Shown here in pieces: positions 13,855-23,622 of a DNA stretch of 30,739 nt. The notes under the pieces were generated by a model. That model was not told the origin of the DNA. It searched no databases and saw only the letters and a list, made by a program, of their open reading frames with translations. Positions within the stretch are counted from its first letter, which is position 1, and every line of letters begins with the position of its first letter. The DNA lies in the NCBI GenBank assembly GCA_038329845.1, contig JBBQNJ010000062.1, forward strand, positions 1 through 30,739, given 5' to 3'. The position numbers and the translations under genes were made by a program. The stretch comes from JBBQNJ01 sp038329845 (GTDB lineage: Bacteria > Planctomycetota > Phycisphaerae > Tepidisphaerales > Tepidisphaeraceae).

Positions 13855-14988
13855 TTACCGTTCGATGCGCTTGCCGAGGCGCGACCGCGCCAGGGCGATG
13901 AGGATCGCGGCCATGATGCCCAGCGCCGTCGCGTCGCGCCACACGATCGGCCAAACGTCGCCGGCGAGGAACAGGGTGTGGGCCGCGGAGATGAAATAGC
14001 GGGCGGGGATGATGTGGCTGATGGCGCGGATCGGCCAGGGGGTGCTGTCCAGATCGAACAGCAGTCCGGAAAGAAAGAACGCCGGGAGAAATCCGATGAC
14101 GATAGACACCTGGGCGGCGATGAACTGCACGCGCGCCGCGGCGGAGATGAACAGCCCCAGCCCCAGCGATGCCAGCAGGTAGAGCGCCGAGACCGCGACC
14201 AGGACCCACAGTGACCCGCGCACGGGGACGCCGAACAACGCTGCGCCCAGGCCGACGCTCATCGCCATGCCCATCATGCCGAGTATGAAGTACGGCAGCA
14301 GTTTCGCGGCCATCATCTCGCCGGGCCGAAGCGGCGTGGCGAGAATCGCCTCCATGGTGCCGCGCTCCCATTCGCGGGCAATGACCAGGGCCGTCAGCAG
14401 CACGCCGATGAGGGTCATCACCAGGGCCAGCAGGCCGGGGACCAGAAAGTAGCTCGATTCCATGGCGTCGTTGAACCAGATGCGCGGCTCGACGACCACG
14501 CCGTTGATTGCCGATGATTCACCGCGTGCCACCCGCTGGGCCGCATCATTGGCCAGCACGCCGACGGCATAGGCCTGGATCGCCTGGGCGCGGTTGGAGT
14601 CGGTCCCGTTGACGATAATCTGCACCGGGGCGGCGCCGGGGCGATGCAGCCGGTCGGCGAAATCAGACTGCACTCGGACGATGGCATCGACGGCATGGCG
14701 GTTGAGCATCGCCGTCGCCTGCTCCATGCTGGCGGCAGGCATCGGATGGAAATAGCGGGTGAGGCTAAATCGCTCGACCAGGGCGCGGGCCTGCGGACCC
14801 GGAGAATCGATTACGATGGCGACGGGAGAGCGCTGCGCATCCAGCGATACGCCGAAGCCGAAGAGGAACAGCAGCACGACGGGCATGACCAGCGCCAGCA
14901 CGATGCTGCTGGGATCACGGCGAATCTGAAGCGTCTCCTTGGTGATGAACCCGCGCAGGCGCATCCATCGTCGGGCTAGTTCGGTCAT
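13855..14988 (-). CDS. ABC-2 type transporter permease (YbhS-like)
   Basis: The 377-residue protein has the same layout as its downstream neighbour: an N-terminal helix (about 30-50) after a basic cytoplasmic start with K-E-T-L-Q-I-R-R-D-P, a periplasmic domain containing V-N-G-T-D-S-N, and a C-terminal bundle of helices. R-E-W-E-R-G-T-M-E-A-I-L-A-T-P-L is the conserved ABC-2 motif. The start codon overlaps the stop of the ATPase gene by 4 bp (ATGA), implying translational coupling. It would pair with the other permease to form the membrane channel energised by the double ATPase. Confidence 0.92.
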   Translation of the reverse strand: MTELARRWMRLRGFITKETLQIRRDPSSIVLALVMPVVLLFLFGFGVSLDAQRSPVAIVIDSPGPQARALVERFSLTRYFHPMPAASMEQATAMLNRHAVDAIVRVQSDFADRLHRPGAAPVQIIVNGTDSNRAQAIQAYAVGVLANDAAQRVARGESSAINGVVVEPRIWFNDAMESSYFLVPGLLALVMTLIGVLLTALVIAREWERGTMEAILATPLRPGEMMAAKLLPYFILGMMGMAMSVGLGAALFGVPVRGSLWVLVAVSALYLLASLGLGLFISAAARVQFIAAQVSIVIGFLPAFFLSGLLFDLDSTPWPIRAISHIIPARYFISAAHTLFLAGDVWPIVWRDATALGIMAAILIALARSRLGKRIER

Positions 14989-16970
14989 GGGCGCTCCTTG
15001 GTGCCTGCCGCGGCGCGATCGGCCAGCGCGATGAAGGCGTCTTCGATGCTCGGGTCGGGATGGCGCTCATCGCGGGCCAGGGCGCGAATCGCGTCGGGCG
15101 TGCCGCTGGCCAGCTCGCGCCCCTGCGACATGATCAGCATCCGGTCGCAATACTCGGCCTCTTCCATGAAGTGCGTGGTGACGACGATGGTCATGCCGTT
15201 TTCGGCCAAGGCATTGATCCGCCGCCAGAAATCGCGCCGGGCGAGCGGATCGACGCCGCTGGTCGGCTCGTCGAGAAAGAGGATGTCCGGCTCGTGCAGC
15301 AGCGCCGCGGCCATCGCCAGGCGCTGTTTGTAGCCGACGGGCAGCGCGCCGGAAGGCTCGTCGCGATGGGCGTGAAGATGAAATTCCTCGATCGCCCAAT
15401 CGATCCTCGACTCGAGCCGTCGGCCTTTCAACCCGTAGGATCGGCCGAAAAAGCGAAGGTTTTCGATCGGCGAGAGCGGACCATAGAGGGAGAATTGCTG
15501 GGCCATGTACCCCAGGCGCTGGCGGGCGCGGGAGCCGGCGCGGCGAAGATCTCGCCCGGCGACGCGAACCTCGCCGGAGGTGACTTTGCTCAGCCCGCAG
15601 AGCATGCGAAAGGTGGTGCTCTTGCCGGCACCGTTCGGGCCGAGCAGCCCGAATATCTCCCCGCGCCCGACATCGAAACTGATCTGCGCCACGGCGGTGA
15701 AGTCGCCGAATTTCCGTGTCAAGTCGCGGGTGTGAACGGGGGGCTGATCGGATCGGTTCGCCGAGGTTTCGCTGCTCGCTGAGGCTTCGCCGCTCGCCGA
15801 GGTTTCGCCGTTCGCCGTGGCTTCGCCGCTCGCCGAGGCTTCGCCGTTCGCCGAGGCTTCGCCGTTCGCCGAGGCTTCGCCACTCGCCGAGGCTTCGCCA
15901 CTCGCCGAGGCTTCGCCGTTCGCTGAGGTTTCGCCGCTCGCCGAGGCTTCGCCGCTCAACTGCGGCGCGTTGGCGGGCATGGCGGGGCGCGCGGGTGTCG
16001 GCGACGGTTCGGACACCGCGGCGAGCATCGTCATGAACGCATCCTCGAACGTGGGATCGGTCGGCGCGATCCGTGCACCGAGCGATGGGTCCAGCGCAGC
16101 GCGGATCGGGCGGTCATCGGCATCGGCGCAGATCGTCCGCACCCGTCCGCCGCGGATCGTCGCGTCGATGATTCCCGGCTGATGCGACAACTGTCCCTGG
16201 ATCGTCCGTGCCCGCATCCCGTCGGCCGAGACCAGATACGTTCGCCCGCGGACTCGCTGGCTGAACGAGGCCGGCGTGCCCTGATCGAGCAACTGCCCCT
16301 GATGAATCACGACCACGCGCGAGCATTGTTCGGCCTCGTCGAGGTAGGCGGTGGCGAGCAAGACCCCGATCCGCTCGCACTCGACCATTTCCCGCACGAT
16401 CCGCCACAATTCGCGTCGAGAGACCGGATCCACGCCCACCGTCGGCTCATCCAGCAGCAGCAGTTCCGGCATCTTCACCAAGGCGCACGCCAGCCCCAGC
16501 TTCTGCTTCATTCCGCCGGACAGCTTTCCGGCCAGGCGGTTTGCGAACGACCCAAGCCCCGTCATTTCCAGCAGGCGCTGGTATCGCCGCGGTCGCTCGG
16601 CGGCCTCGACGCCCTGAAGATCGGCGTGCAGATCGAGGTTCTCCTGGCAGGTGAGATCCTGGTAGAGGCCGAACTTTTGCGGCATGTAGCTGATTCGCCG
16701 ATGGATGGCGTGAGTCTGCCGAACCGAATCCATTCCCAGCACGTCGATCGACCCGGAATCCGGGGCTAACAGTCCGGTCGCAAGCCGCATGAGTGTGGTT
16801 TTCCCGGCGCCGTCGGGACCGATCAAGCCGACGATCCGGCCGGGATGAACGTCAAATGAAACCCCTCGCACCGCGTGACAGGCCGAGGCGGACCTGGGAT
16901 CGAACGTCTTGTGCAATTCCCGCAGGCGCAGGATCGGCTCGGCGTCGGAGGTTTGCGTCGGTCGGCTCAT
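14985..16970 (-). CDS. YbhF-like double ABC ATPase with repeat linker
   Basis: Two nucleotide-binding domains lie in one 661-residue chain. Domain 1 has Walker A G-P-D-G-A-G-K-T (51-58), signature L-S-G-G-M-K-Q and Walker B L-L-L-L-D-E-P. Domain 2 (from about residue 410) has G-P-N-G-A-G-K-S, a modified signature A-L-P-V-G-Y-K-Q-R-L as seen in YbhF-type second domains, and I-L-F-L-D-E-P. Between them lies a linker of about 75 residues made of repeated six-residue G-E-A-S-A-S/N units, encoded by an 18-bp repeat. It energises the two permeases that follow. The gene overlaps both neighbours by 4 bp. Apart from the linker, length and motifs are typical. Confidence 0.93.
   Translation of the reverse strand: MSRPTQTSDAEPILRLRELHKTFDPRSASACHAVRGVSFDVHPGRIVGLIGPDGAGKTTLMRLATGLLAPDSGSIDVLGMDSVRQTHAIHRRISYMPQKFGLYQDLTCQENLDLHADLQGVEAAERPRRYQRLLEMTGLGSFANRLAGKLSGGMKQKLGLACALVKMPELLLLDEPTVGVDPVSRRELWRIVREMVECERIGVLLATAYLDEAEQCSRVVVIHQGQLLDQGTPASFSQRVRGRTYLVSADGMRARTIQGQLSHQPGIIDATIRGGRVRTICADADDRPIRAALDPSLGARIAPTDPTFEDAFMTMLAAVSEPSPTPARPAMPANAPQLSGEASASGETSANGEASASGEASASGEASANGEASANGEASASGEATANGETSASGEASASSETSANRSDQPPVHTRDLTRKFGDFTAVAQISFDVGRGEIFGLLGPNGAGKSTTFRMLCGLSKVTSGEVRVAGRDLRRAGSRARQRLGYMAQQFSLYGPLSPIENLRFFGRSYGLKGRRLESRIDWAIEEFHLHAHRDEPSGALPVGYKQRLAMAAALLHEPDILFLDEPTSGVDPLARRDFWRRINALAENGMTIVVTTHFMEEAEYCDRMLIMSQGRELASGTPDAIRALARDERHPDPSIEDAFIALADRAAAGTKERP
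15763..15960 (-). repeat. 11-copy 18-bp in-frame minisatellite
   Basis: On the plus strand the units read GAGGCTTCGCCGCTCGCC with few changes and start every 18 bases from 15763 to 15943. Each encodes six residues of the inter-domain linker of the double ABC ATPase. Because 18 is a multiple of 3, copy number can change without breaking the frame. Confidence 0.92.
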
Positions 16971-18016
16971 GACGCCGACCGAGTTGTGGCGGCGGGGCGG
17001 GTCGCGGCCGATCCGCCACCGTCGCCGCCGCCATCGCCGTCGTCAATGAAAACCGTCGCGGGCATTCCCATCCGTAACTGGTCGCGCGGATCGCTGAGAT
17101 AGATGCGCACCTCGTAGACTAATTGCGTGCGAAGATCGGTCGTTTCCACCGATTTGGGCGTGAATTCGGCGACCGGCGAGATGTACCCGACCCATCCTTC
17201 AAAGCGCCGCCCGGGGAACGAATCCGATTGCACCCAGGCCCGCGCTCCCGGATGCACGCGCCCGAGGCTCGGCTCGGGCACATAGGCCCGTACCCACTTC
17301 GGGTCGGTCAAGGCCAGCGTATAGACCGCCCGCCCGCGCGAAGCGAAGTCGCCAGGCTCGAGCAGGCGGCTTTGGATCACCCCGTCCGATGGGGCGCGAA
17401 GGAGGGTGTCGTCGGCGCGATCCTTAAGAACTCCCACATGGGCGATCGCCGCGTCATGCCGGGCCTTGGCTTCGTCGATCTCCTGCGGTCGAGGCCCTTC
17501 CTTCGCCAGTTCCAGCGCCTGTTGCGCTTCGTTCAATGCCGACTGCTCGACCGTCAACTGCGCCACGGCATCATCCAGCCGCTGCCGGCTCGAGGCGCCG
17601 CTGGCGGCGGTCTGGCGGATGCGCTGCAGGTTCTGCTCGGTGTTCGCCAGGCGAGTCCGGACCGATTCCACCCGGGCGCGAGCCTGTTCGATTTCCTGCT
17701 TTCGCGTCCCGGCCTCGAGCCTTCGCACCACCGCGTCCTGTGCCGCGGCCAGGGCGCGGGCTTCATCCAGTTCCACCATCAACCGCGAGGAATCGAGCGT
17801 CGCCAGCGCTTGCCCGCGTTTGACGGTGGCGCCTTCCTCGACCGCCATCGACTTGATCAGCCCATCGCCGTCGAACGCCAACTGCGCCGTGCGGATATCG
17901 ATGTTGCCGTGCAGCGTCAGCCCGCCCGAACCTTCGGTCCGATCGCGCATCCACCACCAGACGCCGCCGACAATCAGCGCCGCCACGATCAGGCCGATCA
18001 CGATCCGAATCTTCAT
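16967..18016 (-). CDS. HlyD/YbhG-type membrane fusion protein
   Basis: The 349-residue periplasmic adaptor has an uncleaved N-terminal membrane anchor (about residues 4-22, ending V-W-W-W-M-R). A lipoyl/barrel half-motif around 'VEEGATVKRGQALATLD' is followed by a coiled-coil hairpin (about 80-190) rich in Ala, Glu, Gln and Arg, the returning lipoyl half 'LLRAPSDGVIQSRLLEPGDFASRG' in short form, and a beta-barrel domain. The C-terminus ends in a Gly/Asp then Thr/Ala-rich tail. It links the inner-membrane ABC-2 transporter to the outer-membrane factor encoded just upstream. Both gene ends overlap neighbours by 4 bp. Confidence 0.92.
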   Translation of the reverse strand: MKIRIVIGLIVAALIVGGVWWWMRDRTEGSGGLTLHGNIDIRTAQLAFDGDGLIKSMAVEEGATVKRGQALATLDSSRLMVELDEARALAAAQDAVVRRLEAGTRKQEIEQARARVESVRTRLANTEQNLQRIRQTAASGASSRQRLDDAVAQLTVEQSALNEAQQALELAKEGPRPQEIDEAKARHDAAIAHVGVLKDRADDTLLRAPSDGVIQSRLLEPGDFASRGRAVYTLALTDPKWVRAYVPEPSLGRVHPGARAWVQSDSFPGRRFEGWVGYISPVAEFTPKSVETTDLRTQLVYEVRIYLSDPRDQLRMGMPATVFIDDGDGGGDGGGSAATRPAATTRSAS

Positions 18017-19521
18017 CGAAGAATGCTCCCTTCGCCCTGCCGGCGGGCCTCACGATCGAACCGCCGCGTCGTGGGCGGTGCCGCCGGCAGCGGCATCTGT
18101 CGCCAGCCGCCTCCCAGGGCGCGATACAGGTCGATCGCCCCGATGAGCAATTCCCACCGGACCTGGAGCCGCTGATCGCGCAACTGCACCAGTTGCCGCT
18201 GGGCGTCGATCACCTCGAGCAGATCGGCCAGGCCGGCGCGATGCAACTCATCGGCGATCCCCGCCGCGATTGAAGCCGCGTCCGCGGCCTCGTCGAGCCG
18301 CGCCAGGCGATCCTCGCGGCGCGCCACCGCCACCGCCGCGTTTTCCACTTCGCTGAAAGCCTCGAGGATCGTCCGTTCGACCGCGGCGCGGCGCTGCTGG
18401 GCAACGGCGATCCGCTCGGCGACCAGGGCGTCGATCCGCCCGCCTTGGAAGATCGGCCAACGCAGCGCTGGCCCGAGGCTGTAGGTGAACGCATGCCCGC
18501 CGAATAACTTCGATGCCTCGGCCGACTGCACGTTGAACGTCCCGGCGAGCGTTACCGTGGGATAGTGTTCAGCTTCGGCGGCACCGATCCGTTCCACCGC
18601 CGCCTGATACGCCGCGATTGCGCGGCGAATGTCGGCGCGGCGTTCGAGCAGTTCCGCGGGCAGGCCCAGCCCGATCAGCCGCGGCATCCTCGGGACCGGT
18701 CCGTCAGGGATAGCCCGCTCGCCGGCGCGGCGACCCAGCAGCACCGCGATGCGATTCTCGGCGCGGACCGAGATTTCTACCAGCACCGGCTTCAGCGCCC
18801 GCGTCTGCGCCAGCTCTCGCTGGGCCTGGGCCACGCCCAGCCGCGAACCGGCACCCGCGTCGAAGTCACTCGTCACCAGATCCAGCGTGCGCTGCTGAAG
18901 GGCGATGCTGTCGGCGAGCGTATCGAGACGCGCCCGGGCGATCTGGCGATCGACGTAGGCGGTGGTGAGTTCGGCCGCCAAGGAGACCGCCGCGTCGCGG
19001 TAGTCTTCCACCGCGAACCGCACCTGTGCCGCGGCCGCGCGATCGAGTCGTTCGACTCGACCCCAGAAGTCGAGCTCCCACGAGGCGGCCAGGCCCAGCG
19101 AATAAAGCTCGGTCTGTGCCCCTGGCGGCGGGCCGCGGAAGTTGATCCCCTCGCTGCCGGTGCCGGCGCCCCCGGCGTCGGCGGTGGCATCGACGCGCGG
19201 CAGGCGCTGCGAATCGAGTTGCCCGCGCGCCGCCCGGGCCTCGGTGATGCGAAGCCGCGCCTCGAGCAGCGAGAGGTTCTGCCGCGATAGCTGCTCGATC
19301 AACTCCGTCAGCGCTGGGTCATCAAACTGCCGCCACCATTCGCCGATCGCCTCCGCCTGCGTGGCGATCGCCCCGGCCGAATCGTTCGTCACCGTCGCGC
19401 TCCATGGCCGCGTCGCCGCCGCCCCCGCCCCCGGCGGCCGATAATCCGGCCCGACCCGGCACCCCGTGCCCACGCCGCACGCGCCGAGGATCAGCAAAAA
19501 GCATCGGGACCAACGACTCAT
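18013..19521 (-). CDS. NodT-family outer-membrane efflux lipoprotein (TolC-like)
   Basis: The 502-residue product is the outer-membrane channel of the export system. It has a lipoprotein signal peptide ending G-V-G-T-G-C (C21), then C-R-V-G-P-D-Y-R-P-P, the standard start of NodT-family factors. Two OEP repeats follow, each with long amphipathic helices; W-W-R-Q-F-D-D-P-A-L and 'AASWELDFWGRV' are family hallmarks. The open frame extends upstream, but ATG 19521 is chosen because AGAGGTG precedes it and it gives a proper signal peptide. It is the first gene of the operon; a possible -10 (TAGGAT) lies near 19554-19559 on the minus strand. No regulator gene is adjacent. The 290 bp to the divergent gene at 19812 hold nothing else recognisable. 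Confidence 0.92.
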   Translation of the reverse strand: MSRWSRCFLLILGACGVGTGCRVGPDYRPPGAGAAATRPWSATVTNDSAGAIATQAEAIGEWWRQFDDPALTELIEQLSRQNLSLLEARLRITEARAARGQLDSQRLPRVDATADAGGAGTGSEGINFRGPPPGAQTELYSLGLAASWELDFWGRVERLDRAAAAQVRFAVEDYRDAAVSLAAELTTAYVDRQIARARLDTLADSIALQQRTLDLVTSDFDAGAGSRLGVAQAQRELAQTRALKPVLVEISVRAENRIAVLLGRRAGERAIPDGPVPRMPRLIGLGLPAELLERRADIRRAIAAYQAAVERIGAAEAEHYPTVTLAGTFNVQSAEASKLFGGHAFTYSLGPALRWPIFQGGRIDALVAERIAVAQQRRAAVERTILEAFSEVENAAVAVARREDRLARLDEAADAASIAAGIADELHRAGLADLLEVIDAQRQLVQLRDQRLQVRWELLIGAIDLYRALGGGWRQMPLPAAPPTTRRFDREARRQGEGSILR

Positions 19522-19811
19522 CGGCCGGCACCTCTTAAGACGACTCGATGATCCTATCGGATTTTGCCTCCGCCTGCGCCGGCGTGATGAGGCGATTCGA
19601 AGGGCCTGCTGAATCGTGACCGGACCCACCCCCGACCCGACTTCGGGACACGGCGTGCACCCCGCTTCACAACCTTGAGGTCGAACTGGAGCGCCACGGC
19701 AGCTTTTGATTCTTCACGGCCGCCCTGTTGCGCGGGAGGGCCGAACTCGGATAGAGTAGGCCTTCCGACAGGGCATCTTGCTCTTGCGTCACCGTCGCTA
19801 CGCAAACTGTA

Positions 19812-20714
19812 ATGTCGCAAAATCCCCTCGTTTTCGACCAGACTCTCTCGAGGCCGTGCCCCAATTGCGGGTATGATCTGCGGGCGATGGCCGGCTCCCG
19901 CTGCTCGGAATGCGGGTTGGAACTGGACCTCGCCTCGCTGGCGGCCAGCGCCATCCCCTGGGCGGCCCGCCGCCGCATCGGGCGGGTGCGGGCCTATGTC
20001 AGGACGGTCTGGCAGATCACCGCCGACGCCCGCGGGGTCCGCCACGAGCTTTCGCGCCCGCAGGCGATCGGCGACGGGCGCGGGTTCGCCCGGATCACCG
20101 GGACGCTGCTGGGATTGATGTTCGTGGGGCTGTTGCTCGGCGCTTGGGCGACGTTCGACGACTGGACGCTGAACATCGCGCCGCCGTCGATTTGGCCGGG
20201 TGCCGGGCCGGTGCTGCCGGGATGGGCGCAGGACTTGATGGTGCCGTGGCTGGCGGGATTCGAGCTACCCGGCGTGGCGCCGGGGTGCGCGTTTCTGCTG
20301 GGGATGGCCTTGGCATGGATGCCGCGCTCGGTTTTCCATGCCCGGCGGTTGCCCACGGAGCGCGGTTTGGCCGTCGAGGCGCTGGCCGGATATCTGGGCG
20401 CACCGTTGCTTGTGGCACCTGTGGGGTTGTTGATGGTGGGGATCGGCGGGGCATTGGTCGAAGGATCGTCCGACGCCGCCAGCGCCGGAGCGGCGTTGCT
20501 GATCCTCGGATTTACTGTCGCGGTCGCATCGGTCCTGCTCGCCCTGCTCCGCGCCGGCCAATGGGTCGCCCGCAGCCGTCACGCCGGCCTGCTTCGCGGC
20601 GCCGCGGCGTCCTTGGAACTCACCGGATTGTGGGCGGTGTCCGTGGTGGCGCTACTGGGCATCATCCCTTGGTGCGTCGGCTTTTTCGTCCTGGTCATCG
20701 ACAGCCTGCGATGA
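19812..20714 (+). CDS. Zinc-ribbon membrane protein of unknown function
   Basis: The 300-residue product opens with a zinc-ribbon, C-P-N-C-G-Y-D-L-R (C16, C19) and C-S-E-C-G (C31, C34). Similar 'CxxCGYdLxg....CpECG' N-termini are recalled as common in Phycisphaerae proteins, and are the main taxonomic hint here. Four or five hydrophobic segments follow, at about 98-115, 155-175, 190-215, 225-250 and 270-295. There is no catalytic motif. The gene runs convergently into the next gene, overlapping its 3' end by 63 bp. No good Shine-Dalgarno sequence precedes the ATG. Confidence 0.8.
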   Translation: MSQNPLVFDQTLSRPCPNCGYDLRAMAGSRCSECGLELDLASLAASAIPWAARRRIGRVRAYVRTVWQITADARGVRHELSRPQAIGDGRGFARITGTLLGLMFVGLLLGAWATFDDWTLNIAPPSIWPGAGPVLPGWAQDLMVPWLAGFELPGVAPGCAFLLGMALAWMPRSVFHARRLPTERGLAVEALAGYLGAPLLVAPVGLLMVGIGGALVEGSSDAASAGAALLILGFTVAVASVLLALLRAGQWVARSRHAGLLRGAAASLELTGLWAVSVVALLGIIPWCVGFFVLVIDSLR

Positions 20715-22142
20715 CGGCGCCGTCGTCGCGGGCGCGGCGAAGCGCGACAGGTCGCGGTATTGTCGGATCCCGTCGCGGTTCGTCTTGCCGGGTCGATTGT
20801 CTATATGGAATCCAAACATCGGCTCGGGAAGGATGTAATCGGTGACCGGCCCGCAGTCGAACCACACCATCGGACGCGCCGCGCCGTCGGGTCGCCGATC
20901 GGGGAAGATCGCATATCCCAACGCCCGATCGTCGTAATATGGATCCTTCGGCACTGCCGGTAAATACTTCGGAACCAGGTCCTCGAGCCGCGCCGGTGAA
21001 TCGCCGCGGTCGGTGCGATACAGGTTCGCCGCCAGCGACACCGCCGCCACTCGGCGATCGGAGAGGATCCGCATGTGCGTTTCGACGATTCGGTCGTAGC
21101 CCAAGCCACCGGCCTCGAACCATCTTGACGGCCGCGTCAAGCCCCCCTGGCTTTGCAGGATGCGCTGCAGGTTCAGGTTGAACTCGCGCAGCGCCGGCTC
21201 CTGTTCCATGACCCGAACTGCGGCCGGCTTGCTGGGTTGCTCGACGGCCTCGACCAGCGCCGCGGCCCGTCGCCCGTCGCGCGCGGCCGCCAATGCCGCC
21301 AGCGGACGGATCGCCCATGTCTGCTTGCCCATGCCCAGGCGCAAGTCCTGGGTCCAGATTCCCTCGACGATCAAGCTTTGCCGCATCCCATCGACGGCCA
21401 AGCGCTCATCGAGCAGCTCGGCGATCAACCGTTTGACCGGCTGGCGCAGCTCCGGCCGCTGCGTGAACCGCAGCCCCGGCGCGATCACCTGGATTCGATA
21501 CACCGCCAGCGCCTCGATTCCGGTGGCGACGAGTTGCCCGATGAGAGTGGGATCGGCGCGCATCACCCGCGCCTCGCCCAGCACGTCCTCGATCCGTTCG
21601 ATCGCCTCGGCGTCATCGCCGGTCACATGGGCGTACAGGGCGCCGTCGCCGAGGGTGTTGGCCAATTGTCGCCCGGCGTTGTACGGCAGCTTCGTGGCCA
21701 TGAGGGCGTTGATCGACAGCGCCGTGCGCATTTGCACCGCCGACATCGCCCGGGCCTTGCGCGACAGCGCGAAGACCTTCCCGTGGGCCTTTTCCGACGC
21801 TTCGGCCAATTGCGTCCACGCCAGCGGATAGGGGGGGAAGTCGGGATATTCCAGGATGCTGCTGGCCGGCGAATCCACCCCGGGGACCTGCGCCGCGGCC
21901 GCGTTGGCGTAGGCGACGGCCGCGTTCTGTTCATCGGCGACGGCGGCGAATTGGATGTCCTCGAGCCGCGCCGGCCAACCGCGCCGTCGCTGTTCGTCCA
22001 ATTGCCTCGCCAAGATCCGCTGGCAGGCCCATCCCCAAACCAGCCGCGTCGCCAGCGTCAGCGCCAAGAGCAGCGCGAACCCCCGGACGGTCCGGCTCCG
22101 CCAGGAAAGCACGTGTGGACGCGTCCCGGTCGCGGTTGTCAT
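20652..22142 (-). CDS. Membrane-anchored protein of unknown function, ~496 residues
   Basis: The product has one N-terminal membrane helix (about residues 20-36) and a large, probably exported, mostly helical domain. Features seen are an R-R-R-G-W-P-A-R-L-E-D-I segment near 55, several Ala-rich helices that could be repeats, and near residue 400 a 'DSPARLEDLVPKYLPAVPKDPYYDDRALGY' type region (given in part) resembling sequences in planctomycete secreted proteins with pseudopilin-like tails ('LVPKYL..VP.DP'). The ATG at 22142 is chosen because TATAAT lies exactly 7 nt before it; the in-frame ATG at 22151 overlaps that hexamer. Its 3' end overlaps the convergent gene by 63 bp. Confidence 0.8.
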   Translation of the reverse strand: MTTATGTRPHVLSWRSRTVRGFALLLALTLATRLVWGWACQRILARQLDEQRRRGWPARLEDIQFAAVADEQNAAVAYANAAAAQVPGVDSPASSILEYPDFPPYPLAWTQLAEASEKAHGKVFALSRKARAMSAVQMRTALSINALMATKLPYNAGRQLANTLGDGALYAHVTGDDAEAIERIEDVLGEARVMRADPTLIGQLVATGIEALAVYRIQVIAPGLRFTQRPELRQPVKRLIAELLDERLAVDGMRQSLIVEGIWTQDLRLGMGKQTWAIRPLAALAAARDGRRAAALVEAVEQPSKPAAVRVMEQEPALREFNLNLQRILQSQGGLTRPSRWFEAGGLGYDRIVETHMRILSDRRVAAVSLAANLYRTDRGDSPARLEDLVPKYLPAVPKDPYYDDRALGYAIFPDRRPDGAARPMVWFDCGPVTDYILPEPMFGFHIDNRPGKTNRDGIRQYRDLSRFAAPATTAPSSQAVDDQDEKADAPRDDAQ

Positions 22143-22155
22143 GCCCGCCATTATA
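22143..22155 (-). promoter_or_regulatory. Consensus -10 box for a leaderless transcript
   Basis: TATAAT (minus strand, 22155-22150) is followed by GGCGGGC and the ATG at 22142. A transcript would begin about one base before that ATG. The -35 region is weak. Confidence 0.5.
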
Positions 22156-22387
22156 ACACCGCGCCGTGGTCCTGATGGGAAGAATTCGAATTACCCCCGG
22201 GCGGCCGCGCCGGGAGGTACAGCCGAACGAAGGAGCGCGACGCCGGCTCCGGGGCACCGTCGGGATTGTCGCGGCCGCCGGTGGGAAAGGGCGGGCGGAG
22301 GCGATACCATCGAACCGCCAAGGCGATGCCGGCTGCCGTGGGGCGACCGGGACCGCCGGATTGGTTTACACGACAGGAGAACACACC

Positions 22388-22969
22388 ATGGCCTTTACGC
22401 TTCAGATTGGGCAGTCAGCGCTGGATTTTCGTCTGCCGGGCGTGGATGGAAAGACCTATTCGCTCGCCAGCTTCGCCGACGCCAAGGCAATGATCATCGT
22501 TTTTTCCTGCAATCATTGCCCCTATGTTGTCGGCAGCGAAGAACGGATCAAGAAATTGGTGGACGATTACGCCCCCAAGGGTGTAAAACTGGTGGCGATC
22601 AACTCCAACGAGCAGGAGAATCATCCCACCGACTCTTTCGATCACATGGTCAGTCGCGCGCGAGAGCGCGGGCACAACTACCCGTACCTTCGCGATGAGT
22701 CGCAGGATGTCGCCAAGGCGTACGGCGCGCTGCGCACGCCGCATTTCTACGTATTTGACACCGAGCACAAGCTGCGCTACACCGGCCGGCTGGACGACAA
22801 TCCGCGTAATCCCGGCAAGCAGACAACTCATGAACTGCGCGACGCGATCGACGCCGTGTTGGCGGGAAAAACCCCGGCGGTGGCGATGACCAATCCGATC
22901 GGCTGCAACGTCAAGTGGAAGGGCCAGGACGCCCACTGGATGCCGCCGGAAGCATGCGATCTGGTGTAG
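22388..22969 (+). CDS. Thioredoxin-fold (AhpC/TSA-like) protein
   Basis: The 193-residue cytosolic protein has a peroxiredoxin/thioredoxin layout: F-R-L-P-G-V-D-G-K-T-Y-S-L, then S-C-N-H-C-P-Y-V with a redox C41-x-x-C44 pair, Y-G-A-L-R-T-P-H with the cis-proline loop, and F-Y-V-F-D. Proteins of this 'thioredoxin family protein' type with CNHCP are about 190 residues and are thought to act as thiol oxidoreductases or peroxidases; substrate unknown. ATG 22388 follows AGGAG with good spacing. No partner gene lies next to it. Confidence 0.9.
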   Translation: MAFTLQIGQSALDFRLPGVDGKTYSLASFADAKAMIIVFSCNHCPYVVGSEERIKKLVDDYAPKGVKLVAINSNEQENHPTDSFDHMVSRARERGHNYPYLRDESQDVAKAYGALRTPHFYVFDTEHKLRYTGRLDDNPRNPGKQTTHELRDAIDAVLAGKTPAVAMTNPIGCNVKWKGQDAHWMPPEACDLV

Positions 22970-23587
<618 letters not shown>

Positions 23588-23622
23588 AAGGCGTAGAAAA
23601 TCCACGGCGGCAAAGCCACGGG

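Noticed and set aside
15763..15960. Array of 18-bp units considered as a CRISPR-like array
   Set aside because: There are no unique spacers, the units are directly tandem and in frame with the ABC ATPase, so it is a coding minisatellite.
19554..20045. Minus-strand 163-codon frame crossing the divergent promoter region
   Set aside because: It overlaps the zinc-ribbon gene start antisense and is Arg/Pro/Gly-rich; no motif or start signal.
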